This document shows, piece after piece, positions 1-7,048 of a DNA stretch of 55,926 nt; position 1 is the first letter of the stretch; every line of letters starts with the position of its first letter. Below the pieces are notes generated by a model that saw only the letters and a program-made list of their open reading frames with translations, had not been told where the DNA came from and did no database searches. The translations under genes were made by a program, and so were the position numbers. This stretch comes from RGIG1681 sp045650505. GTDB lineage: Bacteria; Bacillota; Clostridia; Christensenellales; UBA1242. Where the stretch lies: positions 1 to 55,926 of the forward strand of contig JAZRRE010000018.1 of NCBI GenBank assembly GCA_045650505.1, written 5' to 3'.

Positions 1-556
1 ATTTAAAAATACTATTAAATTTATCTTCATGCAAAATGTAACAATTACCTTCTAAAATTACAACATCACCATATTCACTAAAAGATAATATTTCATCCTC
101 ATTTAATTTATAGGATCCGCTAAATACAATCCTATTTTTAAAAGCACTTCCCATAGTTGTATGTTTATTTAGAATATATGCTTTAGTACCATCTTCAAAA
201 AATAATTCATTAACAACCAAATCACATTGTGTATTAATTTCTTTAGGCTTAATTGAATTATTATTAGTAATACTCAAATTGTTAATTGCATTTTCTATTT
301 CACCCCATGATAATTTATCAACAGTAATAACTTCAACACATTCTTTTTCATAAAACTCAACATCATATGGCTCAATATCACACTCTTCATATTGGTCTAA
401 ATTTTTTAGTTTTTTATCTAAAACCAATTGAATATTAATATTTTGAGATTGATCATATTTATAAATTTTCTTTGTTTTAGTAGTTGATTTTATTGAATAC
501 ATGTTATGTGATTTATATTTCTTTAATTTATCTGATATATCCTTAAAATTTTTCAT
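1..556 (-). CDS. DUF4868 / KwaB-like protein, truncated by window edge
   Basis: This reading frame starts at ATG 556 after a strong AAAGGAG site and stays open to the left edge, giving the first 185 residues. It begins MKNFKDISDKLKKYKSH; later come GTKAYILNKHTTMGSAFKNR and, near the cut end, DVVILEGNCYILHEDKFNSI. This alternation of short beta-rich segments ending in an iyIlh..kFnsIF pattern resembles DUF4868 proteins, the family of the Kiwa anti-phage subunit KwaB. The resemblance is from memory of the family pattern, not a search. It has its own promoter (667-694) and lies next to a serine recombinase, which fits an accessory or defence island. The C-terminus is not visible. An alternative is an unrelated accessory protein. 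Confidence 0.55.
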   Translation of the reverse strand, partial: MKNFKDISDKLKKYKSHNMYSIKSTTKTKKIYKYDQSQNINIQLVLDKKLKNLDQYEECDIEPYDVEFYEKECVEVITVDKLSWGEIENAINNLSITNNNSIKPKEINTQCDLVVNELFFEDGTKAYILNKHTTMGSAFKNRIVFSGSYKLNEDEILSFSEYGDVVILEGNCYILHEDKFNSIFK

Positions 557-666
557 AGCACTCCTTTATTTATTAATTATTTTTATTCTTCAATAATCGA
601 TAACCAATGTCTAATAATCTAGATTTATCCCAACTATAATTATTAAAAACACTCCTTATTACTTAA

Positions 667-694
667 ATTATACCACAATGCCTTATTAAATCAA
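667..694 (-). promoter_or_regulatory. promoter of the KwaB-like gene
   Basis: On the minus strand TTGATT and TATAAT are separated by 16 bases, with TG before the -10. Transcription would start near 660 and leave a leader of about 100 bases before the ATG at 556. That leader contains an open frame of 29 codons without a start codon (573-662), possibly the tail of a lost gene. Confidence 0.6.
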
Positions 695-777
695 GAATTT
701 CGACATTTTTTGCGAATATAATGATGCTATACCATCATACTCCTCCTTTTTGGGAGTTGGGTTGTGGGTTTTAGGGT

Positions 778-889
778 ATCAGGTTTTTCGGCTGGGTCAA
801 AGGCAAAATTTATTTTGCCGTTTTTTTAAGTGCAAAATTTAAAACATAAATTTTAGCTGATTCTTTGACTCATCCTTTCAAAACCTGAT
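778..889 (+). other. nested inverted-repeat structure with internal terminator
   Basis: ATCAGGTTTT (778-787) pairs with AAAACCTGAT (880-889), and GGGTCAAA (794-801) pairs with TTTGACTC (864-871) with one G-U pair. Inside lies a smaller hairpin, GGCAAAAT/ATTTTGCC (802-819), followed by seven T. The two outer helices enclosing a terminator look like a structured RNA or a DNA substrate upstream of the recombinase gene. No known riboswitch family is recognised. Confidence 0.5.
802..827 (+). terminator. intrinsic terminator upstream of recombinase
   Basis: An 8-bp stem (GGCAAAAT / ATTTTGCC) is followed by G and seven T. It is nested in the larger inverted repeat 778-889 and does not follow any visible plus-strand gene, so it may act as an attenuator or be a leftover of a lost gene. 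Confidence 0.55.
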
Positions 890-927
890 TTTTTCTTTGG
901 TAAATTTTTTTCAAAAAGGAGGAAATT

Positions 928-954
928 ATGTTACCAATAATTATAAAACACTAG
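928..954 (+). CDS. eight-codon leader-like ORF
   Basis: AAAGGAGG ends six bases before ATG 928; the frame reads MLPIIIKH and stops at TAG 952. The ribosome site is among the best in the region but the frame is too short for a stable protein. It lies between the nested hairpins and the phased repeat, upstream of the recombinase. It may be a leader peptide or the stump of a gene cut at a recombination junction. Confidence 0.35.
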   Translation: MLPIIIKH

Positions 955-959
955 ATAAC

Positions 960-1040
960 CATCACACAACCTCACACTAGCCTCACATTACCTCACATTC
1001 GGCTAACATTACTCTCACAAACACCTCACACAAACTCATA
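960..1040 (+). repeat. eight-copy CTCACA array with 10.6-bp period
   Basis: Words matching NCTCACA, exactly or with one or two differences, start at 960, 970, 981, 991, 1002, 1013, 1024 and 1034, so the spacing is 10 or 11 throughout. Four copies are exactly CCTCACA (970, 981, 991, 1024). The plus strand is nearly free of G and T-poor. All copies would face one side of the DNA helix, directly upstream of the recombinase ribosome site at about 1075. Confidence 0.75.
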
Positions 1041-1088
1041 ACACTTTTTTAAAATTTTAGTTAATCTAAAATCAGGAGGAAATAAAAT

Positions 1089-2597
1089 ATGAAAACCGCA
1101 GTTATTTATGCAAGATATTCAAGCGATAAGCAAACAGAACAATCTATTGAAGGACAACTTCGAGTTTGCACGGATTTCGCAAGTAGAAACAAAATTTTAG
1201 TTGTTAACACATATATTGATCGTGCAACAACAGGAACTAACGATAATCGTATCGAATTTCAAAGAATGATGCGTGATAGTTCTAAAAAAGAATGGGATTA
1301 TATCATAGTCTACAAACTAGATAGATTCTCAAGAAACAAATATGAGATGGCGATGCACAGAAAAACACTTAGAGATAATGATGTTAAAATATTGTCAGCC
1401 AGTGAAAACATACCTGAAACACCAGAAGGAATTCTCATGGAATCATTACTGGAAGGTATGGCTGAATATTACTCAGCTGAGCTATCTCAAAAAGTTAAAA
1501 GAGGACAAAATGAAAACAGACAAAAAGGGCTCTATACTGGAGGCCCACTTCTTTACGGATATAAAGTAAAAGATAGAGCTATATCTATAAACGAAGACGA
1601 AGCTGAAATTGTTAAACACATTTTTGAAAGCCATCAATTAGGCAAATATGCTAGAGAAATTTGTGAAGAGTTGACTGAAAAAGGCATTTACCACAGAGGC
1701 AAACCATTTCAAGAAAACACCGTCATTAAGTTTTTAAAAAATGAAAAGTATATTGGCATTTACAGACATGGAGATGAAGTGTTTACAAACATCTACCCTG
1801 CTATAATTCCAAAACATCTATTTTATGCAGTAAGAGACAAACTGGCCGCCAACCATTATGGCAAACACTCACTAGAAACAAAATATCTTTTAGGAGATAA
1901 ACTATTTTGTGGTTATTGTGGACATAAAATGCTATCCACATCCGGTGCCGGAAAAGATGGAGTTCTTCGAAGATATTATAATTGCCACGGCAGAGTTAAA
2001 TTAAAAAATTGTAAGAAACATAGTGTTAGAAAAGAATTTATAGAAAACCTTGTTGTTGAAGTTACTTTTAAAATTTTTGAAAACAAAGAAAACTTAAATT
2101 TTCTCGCCGATAAAGTTATTGAACTTCATAATTCAAAAATTGAAAACCATTCAGTTCTTAATATCTTAGAAAAAGAAAGAGATGAAGTAAGTAATAGTCT
2201 TAACAACATTATGATGTGTTTAGAACAAGGCATAACAAGCGAATCAACAAAAAAGAGACTTATGGAACTTGATAAACGATTAAAAGAACTAAACGAAAAG
2301 ATATCACTAGAAATGCAAAAAGACAGAAAACCCACTCTTTCAAGAAAAGATGTAACAGGCTTTATAACCCATCAATTAAAACAAGAACCCGACGTAATGA
2401 TTCAATTACTAGTCAAAAAAGTAATTATTTATGACGACAAAGTTGAAATTATTTTTAACTACACACACAAAAAGGACACCCTTGACTCTCTTCAAGAGCG
2501 TCCTTTTTATATTGAGCAAATTTCAAAAACAATCAAAAACACGAAAATCAATCAAAATGATTATCAATTGAATTTTGAAATTAGTGCGTATTTTTGA
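1089..2597 (+). CDS. large serine recombinase (site-specific integrase/resolvase family)
   Basis: A 502-residue enzyme that would cut and rejoin DNA at attachment sites through a serine-DNA intermediate. The N-terminal resolvase domain shows YARYSSDKQ with the nucleophile at Ser11 or Ser12 and the conserved LDRFSR motif near residue 78. A recombinase domain follows (about 155-260), then a zinc ribbon with CGYC at 274-277 and further cysteines near 300 and 310, then a coiled-coil segment (about 335-400). This is the usual order for large serine integrases. The start has an AGGAGG site. No att repeat could be identified, and no excisionase is visible. A terminator-like hairpin lies inside the last 130 bases of the gene. 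Confidence 0.93.
   Translation: MKTAVIYARYSSDKQTEQSIEGQLRVCTDFASRNKILVVNTYIDRATTGTNDNRIEFQRMMRDSSKKEWDYIIVYKLDRFSRNKYEMAMHRKTLRDNDVKILSASENIPETPEGILMESLLEGMAEYYSAELSQKVKRGQNENRQKGLYTGGPLLYGYKVKDRAISINEDEAEIVKHIFESHQLGKYAREICEELTEKGIYHRGKPFQENTVIKFLKNEKYIGIYRHGDEVFTNIYPAIIPKHLFYAVRDKLAANHYGKHSLETKYLLGDKLFCGYCGHKMLSTSGAGKDGVLRRYYNCHGRVKLKNCKKHSVRKEFIENLVVEVTFKIFENKENLNFLADKVIELHNSKIENHSVLNILEKERDEVSNSLNNIMMCLEQGITSESTKKRLMELDKRLKELNEKISLEMQKDRKPTLSRKDVTGFITHQLKQEPDVMIQLLVKKVIIYDDKVEIIFNYTHKKDTLDSLQERPFYIEQISKTIKNTKINQNDYQLNFEISAYF
2469..2508 (+). terminator. terminator-like hairpin inside the recombinase 3' end
   Basis: AAAAAGGAC (2469-2477) pairs with GTCCTTTTT (2500-2508), with an inner CTTGA/TCAAG helix. 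It lies 90 bases before the stop codon. Read-through would be needed for full-length mRNA, although coupled translation can suppress it. Confidence 0.5.
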
Positions 2598-2613
2598 TTA
2601 TTTATAAAAAGTG

Positions 2614-2643
2614 AAAAAAGACTGAAAATAATCAGTCCTTTTT
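2614..2643. terminator. bidirectional terminator between convergent genes
   Basis: AAAAAGACTGA and TCAGTCCTTTTT form a stem with A/T tracts on both sides. It ends the recombinase transcript and overlaps the last codons of the convergent membrane protein gene. Confidence 0.7.
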
Positions 2644-3633
2644 CTTTTTTTTATTACTTTGTTTTTTATTGCTTTTGTTATTATTTTTCTTTTTAACCTC
2701 AATAGTTTGGGTGTATTCAACTTCATCTTGAGTTGTTTTATTGGAAATAATAGGTTCTTCGGCAATATTTTTGTTAAACAAAGATGTCAAAAATATAGTA
2801 AAGAATAATATATTCACAATTATTGTAAACATAACTAAAATTTTAGAAATTATATTTATTGGCTGATATGGCACAAATAGTGTTAAATTTCCTAAAGTTA
2901 TATATACACTTTCAAATAAATTTAAAAAAAAGTTCTCAGATAAAGTCATTCCTTCAAATAAATTTCCACCACAATATATTGCTATTAATGTTAATGTTGA
3001 CAAATTTACAAAAAGTAATATCAATGATAGTGCTGTTAATTTAATCCTATCCTTTTCTTCTTTTATTTTATTTTCTTTATTAAATATTATTTTTATAAGA
3101 TTATGTAAAATTAATACTATGGAAGTTATTATAATAGCAAACGCCAAAATAAAGACTAAAGATTTTACAACTCCTAATGCATTCCACCCTAAAAATGTAT
3201 TATTTTGCAACCATACTTTACAGTCATGTGCAAGTTTAGTATATGCAAAAATATTCATAGGCATAGGCTCTTTTTCTAAATTTGATTGATTCATCGCATT
3301 AATGGTCTCGTATGTGCTTAAAAACATAATGATATTGATTAAAATGAATGGTATAAAATAACATAAACCATACCATTTTTTACCTTGTGAATATTTTTGA
3401 TATATTTCTATAGTGTGTTTAGAAATAAACATATAACAAAATAGCGATATAATAAAAATTGTCATTGGCAACATATCATAAAATGTCGCTTCTATAAAAT
3501 TAGTGGCATTTGGAAATATACTTTCAGCAATAAAAATTGAAATATTGCATCTTATTAAATAAAATAATAAAACTATTTGACCAAATGATGCTTTCTGTTT
3601 TTTAAACTTTATCTTATTTTCTTTCTTTTCCAT
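2632..3633 (-). CDS. six-helix channel-like membrane protein
   Basis: A 333-residue protein starting at MEKKENK; a longer frame exists but the promoter (-10 at 3641-3646) places transcription start at the inner ATG. Six hydrophobic helices can be seen, and between the fifth and sixth is FESVYITLGNLTLFVPYQP, which resembles the pore loop of potassium channels (T-V-G-Y-G replaced by T-L-G-N-L). The C-terminal tail is very rich in Lys and Asn. The gene is on the same strand as the KwaB-like gene, separated from it by the recombinase. It could be an ion-channel relative, a KwaA-like subunit, or an unrelated accessory protein. No family assignment is certain. Confidence 0.6.
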   Translation of the reverse strand: MEKKENKIKFKKQKASFGQIVLLFYLIRCNISIFIAESIFPNATNFIEATFYDMLPMTIFIISLFCYMFISKHTIEIYQKYSQGKKWYGLCYFIPFILINIIMFLSTYETINAMNQSNLEKEPMPMNIFAYTKLAHDCKVWLQNNTFLGWNALGVVKSLVFILAFAIIITSIVLILHNLIKIIFNKENKIKEEKDRIKLTALSLILLFVNLSTLTLIAIYCGGNLFEGMTLSENFFLNLFESVYITLGNLTLFVPYQPINIISKILVMFTIIVNILFFTIFLTSLFNKNIAEEPIISNKTTQDEVEYTQTIEVKKKNNNKSNKKQSNKKKKKD

Positions 3634-3640
3634 AAGCCAC

Positions 3641-3669
3641 ATTATACCATAGAACAACAAAAAATTAAA
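3641..3669 (-). promoter_or_regulatory. promoter giving a leaderless transcript for the membrane protein
   Basis: TATAAT preceded by TG lies on the minus strand at 3646-3641, with a weak TTTAAT 17 bases upstream. The expected start at 3634 is one base before ATG 3633, and no ribosome site precedes the ATG. Confidence 0.5.
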
Positions 3670-3672
3670 TAC

Positions 3673-3849
3673 CTACATCTCAAAATCTTTTTCTTTTCTG
3701 CGTTTACTTCGTTCTTCTCGTTTGATTTTTAGTTTTTTCATATTGTCTATCAAATTCATCATCAATTGCTGTTCCGTAAAAAAAACAAATTTTTTTAATA
3801 TAAAAATTCTTATAAACCCCGAAATTTTCAGCATTTACCAAAAAATAGA
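3673..3849 (-). pseudogene. 3' remnant of an unknown gene
   Basis: An open frame of 58 codons ends at TAG 3673 with a lysine/arginine-rich tail (MKKLKIKREERSKRRKEKD). It has no usable ATG at its upstream end. Just upstream another frame reads VWFEYAMAVPILINSIFW and stops at the point where this frame begins, next to a T6 run, as expected after a frameshift. It looks like a decayed accessory gene of unknown function. Confidence 0.35.
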
Positions 3850-3953
3850 ATTAATCAAAATTGGTACCGCCATAGCGTATTCAAACCATACCAATAATTT
3901 CAAGAACTACACTAATTTTTTATTTTTCTAAATTCACCTAATTGTTAATATTG

Positions 3954-3982
3954 TTGACACTTACACACTTCACAAATATCTT
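3954..3982 (+). promoter_or_regulatory. orphan promoter facing a terminator
   Basis: TTGACA and TATCTT are separated by exactly 17 bases on the plus strand. No plus-strand gene follows; the next signal is the terminator at 4057-4091. A short RNA of about 100 bases (about 3989-4091) would result. Confidence 0.35.
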
Positions 3983-4056
3983 CGTAATTTTATGCTGTTT
4001 ACCCATACAAATAAGTTGCATAAAAAATACCTATTCCTTATATACCGGAAAAAAAT

Positions 4057-4091
4057 AAAAATCGAACCTATATTGTTGGTTCGATTTTTTA
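4057..4091. terminator. terminator downstream of the PHP gene
   Basis: AATCGAACC (4060-4068) pairs with GGTTCGATT (4078-4086), with A and T tracts on the two sides, so it can act in both directions. Apart from this, the orphan promoter and the decayed gene end, 3850-4121 holds nothing recognised. Confidence 0.8.
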
Positions 4092-4121
4092 TTGTATAAA
4101 ACAAGTTAATTGTTTTGTCAT

Positions 4122-5420
4122 TTATTTCTCAAGTTGTTGTTCGAGTTCTTTATATTTTCCGTTTCCGATGAAATGTAAATTATATAAACTGCAAGTGATG
4201 TTATCAATGAAATCTCTTTCATCGTTATTTTTGAATCCAACACCTGGAATTTTTCCAATTTCAGTTGCATCACCCTGATTTGACACAAATGAGTGTGTGT
4301 CACTTCCAGCAGTAATTAAAAGGCCTCTTTTTCTGCAAAATTTATACAAATTTTCAACCTGTTCAGCGGTGTTAAAACCGTGCATACATTCAAAACCATC
4401 AACACCTTTTTCAAACGCCATTTCCATAAGTTGTTCTGGTTGAACTTTCACATTTGGGTAACCATAAGCGTGTGCAAAAATTGCAACACCACCAGACTTT
4501 TTTGCAAATTCAACAACATCTTCAACTTTAGGCCACCACTCATCATCACTAACTTGAAGTGGAGCACCATTTGCCTGAACCAAAAACCTGTTAAACTTTG
4601 AAAATGGTTCTTTGAAAACATCTGGAAGCGAAGGAGATTCAACATCAATTTTTGAAAGATATTGGTCTAAAACATCAATTCCATTTGATGCAAGATACTC
4701 TCTTCCCTTTTCACTTTGCACAATATATTTAAACATCTTTGAAATAAAATTGTCAAAATTAACCTTATATTCTCTTCCATTTACTTCAATGGTTTCTTTA
4801 ATTCCATTAGATGAACCATAAAGCAATTTTTTTGAATTTAAGCCAAGTTTTTTGAATGGAACATTAATAATTTCGCCATCGTTATTTGAAACTTCAAGAG
4901 AGATGAAATCGTTGATATCTAAAGCTCTATCTAAAATCCTTAATTCATTCAAAATTTTAATTCTCTTTTCACAAAGATTGACAATTCTTTGAATTTTAAA
5001 ACTTCTATTCAAATAAGGAAACTCAAAATCATTTATAAGTTTTGATGCTTTTTTAAAATCGTAATCATAAACTAAAACTTCAACAGGGTGCCCATTTAAT
5101 CTGCAAGTAATTTCCACACCATTAACATATTGTCCACGATATTTTGCGTGGTCAACTTTATATCCATAATATTCAATTTGAGTTTTAATATTATCGTGAT
5201 TTGTGGTTGAATAAACATCAACGCCATTAAATGAAGCATTTTGGAATGAACCCCTTGCACTTCTTCTACCATCAGACCTATCATCGTGTGCGTGCAAATC
5301 AACAATCAAATCATTTTTTCCTGTTGGAGGAGTCAAGAAAATATCAGCCAAATATCGGCCTCTTCCACCCGTTTGAATCATTGCTTCTTTATGCCATTCT
5401 TTTAAATAATTATAGTTCAT
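4122..5420 (-). CDS. PHP-domain metal-dependent phosphoesterase
   Basis: A 432-residue protein of the polymerase and histidinol phosphatase (PHP) family, which hydrolyses phosphoesters with a cluster of metal ions. The ligands are visible in family order: DLHAHDDRSDG near residue 41, TTNHDN near 72, NGVEITC near 103, IFAHAYG near 315, ECMHGF near 345 and AGSDTHS near 372. The domain starts after an unusual 35-residue N-terminal segment, and a long insertion (about 120-310) sits between motifs three and four. The ribosome site is GTGAGG. It is divergent from the TIM-barrel gene at 5581. The substrate cannot be told from sequence. Confidence 0.85.
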   Translation of the reverse strand: MNYNYLKEWHKEAMIQTGGRGRYLADIFLTPPTGKNDLIVDLHAHDDRSDGRRSARGSFQNASFNGVDVYSTTNHDNIKTQIEYYGYKVDHAKYRGQYVNGVEITCRLNGHPVEVLVYDYDFKKASKLINDFEFPYLNRSFKIQRIVNLCEKRIKILNELRILDRALDINDFISLEVSNNDGEIINVPFKKLGLNSKKLLYGSSNGIKETIEVNGREYKVNFDNFISKMFKYIVQSEKGREYLASNGIDVLDQYLSKIDVESPSLPDVFKEPFSKFNRFLVQANGAPLQVSDDEWWPKVEDVVEFAKKSGGVAIFAHAYGYPNVKVQPEQLMEMAFEKGVDGFECMHGFNTAEQVENLYKFCRKRGLLITAGSDTHSFVSNQGDATEIGKIPGVGFKNNDERDFIDNITCSLYNLHFIGNGKYKELEQQLEK

Positions 5421-5448
5421 TTTGCCTCACACTTTCATTATTATATTA

Positions 5449-5477
5449 AGTTTAAAACAACATTTTCACTTTGTCAA
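5449..5477 (-). promoter_or_regulatory. promoter of the PHP gene
   Basis: TTGACA and TAAACT are spaced 17 bases apart on the minus strand. The start would be near 5442, about 20 bases before ATG 5420. A TATAAT at 5440-5445 lies closer to the gene but has no -35 partner. Confidence 0.5.
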
Positions 5478-5529
5478 TGACAATGCATTTTTTATGTGTA
5501 ATTTTTGTCATTTTCAACATATCATTTAA

Positions 5530-5558
5530 TTGCCGTCAGCAACTTTATATGGTAAAAT
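5530..5558 (+). promoter_or_regulatory. promoter of the TIM-barrel gene
   Basis: TTGCCG and TAAAAT, 17 bases apart with TG before the -10, drive the gene at 5581. It is divergent from the PHP promoter, with 52 bases between the two -35 boxes. Confidence 0.65.
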
Positions 5559-5580
5559 ATATTTGTTTTTGGAGGTTGTT

Positions 5581-6324
5581 ATGGAATTTGGAATTTATGA
5601 CATTAATGTTGCAAACCCTCTTGATTTCAAAGAGCGACTTGAAATTTACAAAAAAGTTGGTTTTGAAAATGTTGGGCTTTACATTGACAAAAACTATATG
5701 GAAAACAATGAGTCTTATGAAGATATAATTCTTCACGCAAAAAGCATTGGGCTGAAAATTAATCAAGTTCACGTTTGTTATAAACTTTCAAACGATATTT
5801 GCGAAAATAGTGAAAATTATATTTCTTATATGAGCGATAAACTTAAAATTTGTGAAAAGTATGGCATTAAAAATATGGTGCTTCACGCATCAAAAGGTGA
5901 CAACCCACCAGAAATTAATGATGAGCAAGTTAAACTTATTGAAGACCTTGCAAATAAGCACAAATCCATTAACCTTGCGTTTGAAAATGTGAGAAACAAC
6001 ACAAACCTTGAAAAGATTTTAAACTCAAAACTAGAAAATATTACTTTCTGTTTTGACTTGGGTCACGCAAATGCATATCATTCTTTTGATTTGCTTGATA
6101 AATTTGCTAACAAAATCACCTGCTCACACCTTCACAGCAATCACGGAGCTGACACTCACGAACTTTTATCTCTTGGTGAAATTGACTATAAACCAATTGT
6201 GAATAAACTAAATAGTTTGAATGCCGACCTTTGCCTTGAGATTTTTCCTGCTCGTGGCTTACATTTAAACAAAGAAGAATTTGAAAGTTTTGTTAAACAA
6301 GCTTTCAATGATTTAATTTTCTAA
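5581..6324 (+). CDS. sugar phosphate isomerase/epimerase-like TIM-barrel protein
   Basis: A 247-residue protein of the xylose isomerase-like / AP endonuclease 2 family. The start at 5581 follows GGAGG; an upstream in-frame extension overlaps the promoter and is rejected. Family features are the repeated beta-alpha units and metal-ligand candidates: FENVR near 140, FDLGHANAY near 160, SHLHSNHGADTH near 190-201 and LEIFPARG near 221-228. Members isomerise or epimerise sugars or related polyols using a divalent metal. It stands alone with its own promoter and terminator, so the substrate is unknown. Confidence 0.82.
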   Translation: MEFGIYDINVANPLDFKERLEIYKKVGFENVGLYIDKNYMENNESYEDIILHAKSIGLKINQVHVCYKLSNDICENSENYISYMSDKLKICEKYGIKNMVLHASKGDNPPEINDEQVKLIEDLANKHKSINLAFENVRNNTNLEKILNSKLENITFCFDLGHANAYHSFDLLDKFANKITCSHLHSNHGADTHELLSLGEIDYKPIVNKLNSLNADLCLEIFPARGLHLNKEEFESFVKQAFNDLIF

Positions 6325-6327
6325 CAA

Positions 6328-6356
6328 AAAAAGATAAGCAAATTGCTTATCTTTTT
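6328..6356. terminator. bidirectional terminator
   Basis: AAAAAGATAAGCAA pairs with TTGCTTATCTTTTT. It serves the plus gene ending at 6324 and the minus gene ending at 6355. Confidence 0.85.
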
Positions 6357-7044
6357 ATTTTACTAATGGTGATAAAATTGGAGTTAACACTTCTGTAACT
6401 TTCTTATAACCCTCATAAGTTAAATTAAGCCCATCAGTTGTATATTCTGCTTTAAGTTCTCCATTTTCATCTTTTAAAACCGAATGAACATCGGCATAAA
6501 TAAAGCCATATTTTTGAACAAGCACTTTGATTTGCTCATTCACCTCAACAATTTTTTTATTTCGTTTTGCATACTCTCCAGCTGTTGGATAAATTGACTG
6601 AACCACAAGTTGTGTTTTAAGACAATTTTCTTTGATTCCGGCAAGTATTTCTTCATAATTTTTAAGTGCATCTTTGATATTATTTGTTCCTATCAAAAGC
6701 ACACAAACAACCGGTCTAATATCATAAAGAGAAATTTGCAAACGTTCTTGAAGGGTGAATGTATCATCACCTGCAATTCCCCTATTAAACACATTTTTTA
6801 CAAGCGAATAATGTTTTGACAAATCATAATTTTCTGTAAGTTCATCTCCCAAAAACACAAGCTTTGAGTTTGCAGCCTGCTTATTTTCAATTTCAAAATA
6901 AGCCACTCTTTCATTATAATATTTTCTTCTTGCAACTTCTGCCTCAATTGTTGGAACAAAGCACAAAAACACAATTATTGCCGCCAAAAATATTGCCGAA
7001 ATTGCGCTGACTGTGATTATCTTTGATTTTTTCCATTTAGCCAT
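6355..7044 (-). CDS. membrane-anchored SGNH-fold protein lacking catalytic Ser and His
   Basis: A 229-residue protein with one N-terminal membrane anchor (about residues 8-30) and an outward SGNH/GDSL-like domain. Block I reads VFLGDELTENY, with Glu68 where the nucleophile Ser of GDS should be. Block II (NRGIAGD, 87-93) and block III (IGTNN, 118-122) are kept. Block V reads DGLNLT, with Asn207 replacing the catalytic His. A normal esterase mechanism is therefore impossible, so a binding or scaffolding role is more likely. It starts four bases after the methyltransferase gene with its AAAGGA site inside that gene, which suggests coupling. The original family probably deacylates or deacetylates surface glycans or lipids; that is inference. 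Confidence 0.8.
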   Translation of the reverse strand: MAKWKKSKIITVSAISAIFLAAIIVFLCFVPTIEAEVARRKYYNERVAYFEIENKQAANSKLVFLGDELTENYDLSKHYSLVKNVFNRGIAGDDTFTLQERLQISLYDIRPVVCVLLIGTNNIKDALKNYEEILAGIKENCLKTQLVVQSIYPTAGEYAKRNKKIVEVNEQIKVLVQKYGFIYADVHSVLKDENGELKAEYTTDGLNLTYEGYKKVTEVLTPILSPLVK

Positions 7045-7048
7045 AAAA

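Noticed and set aside
960..1040. CRISPR array or ordinary minisatellite
   Set aside because: The repeated words are seven bases with three- to four-base spacers, far too short for CRISPR. A decayed tandem repeat remains possible but the fixed 10.6-bp phase with variable spacers argues for a phased site.
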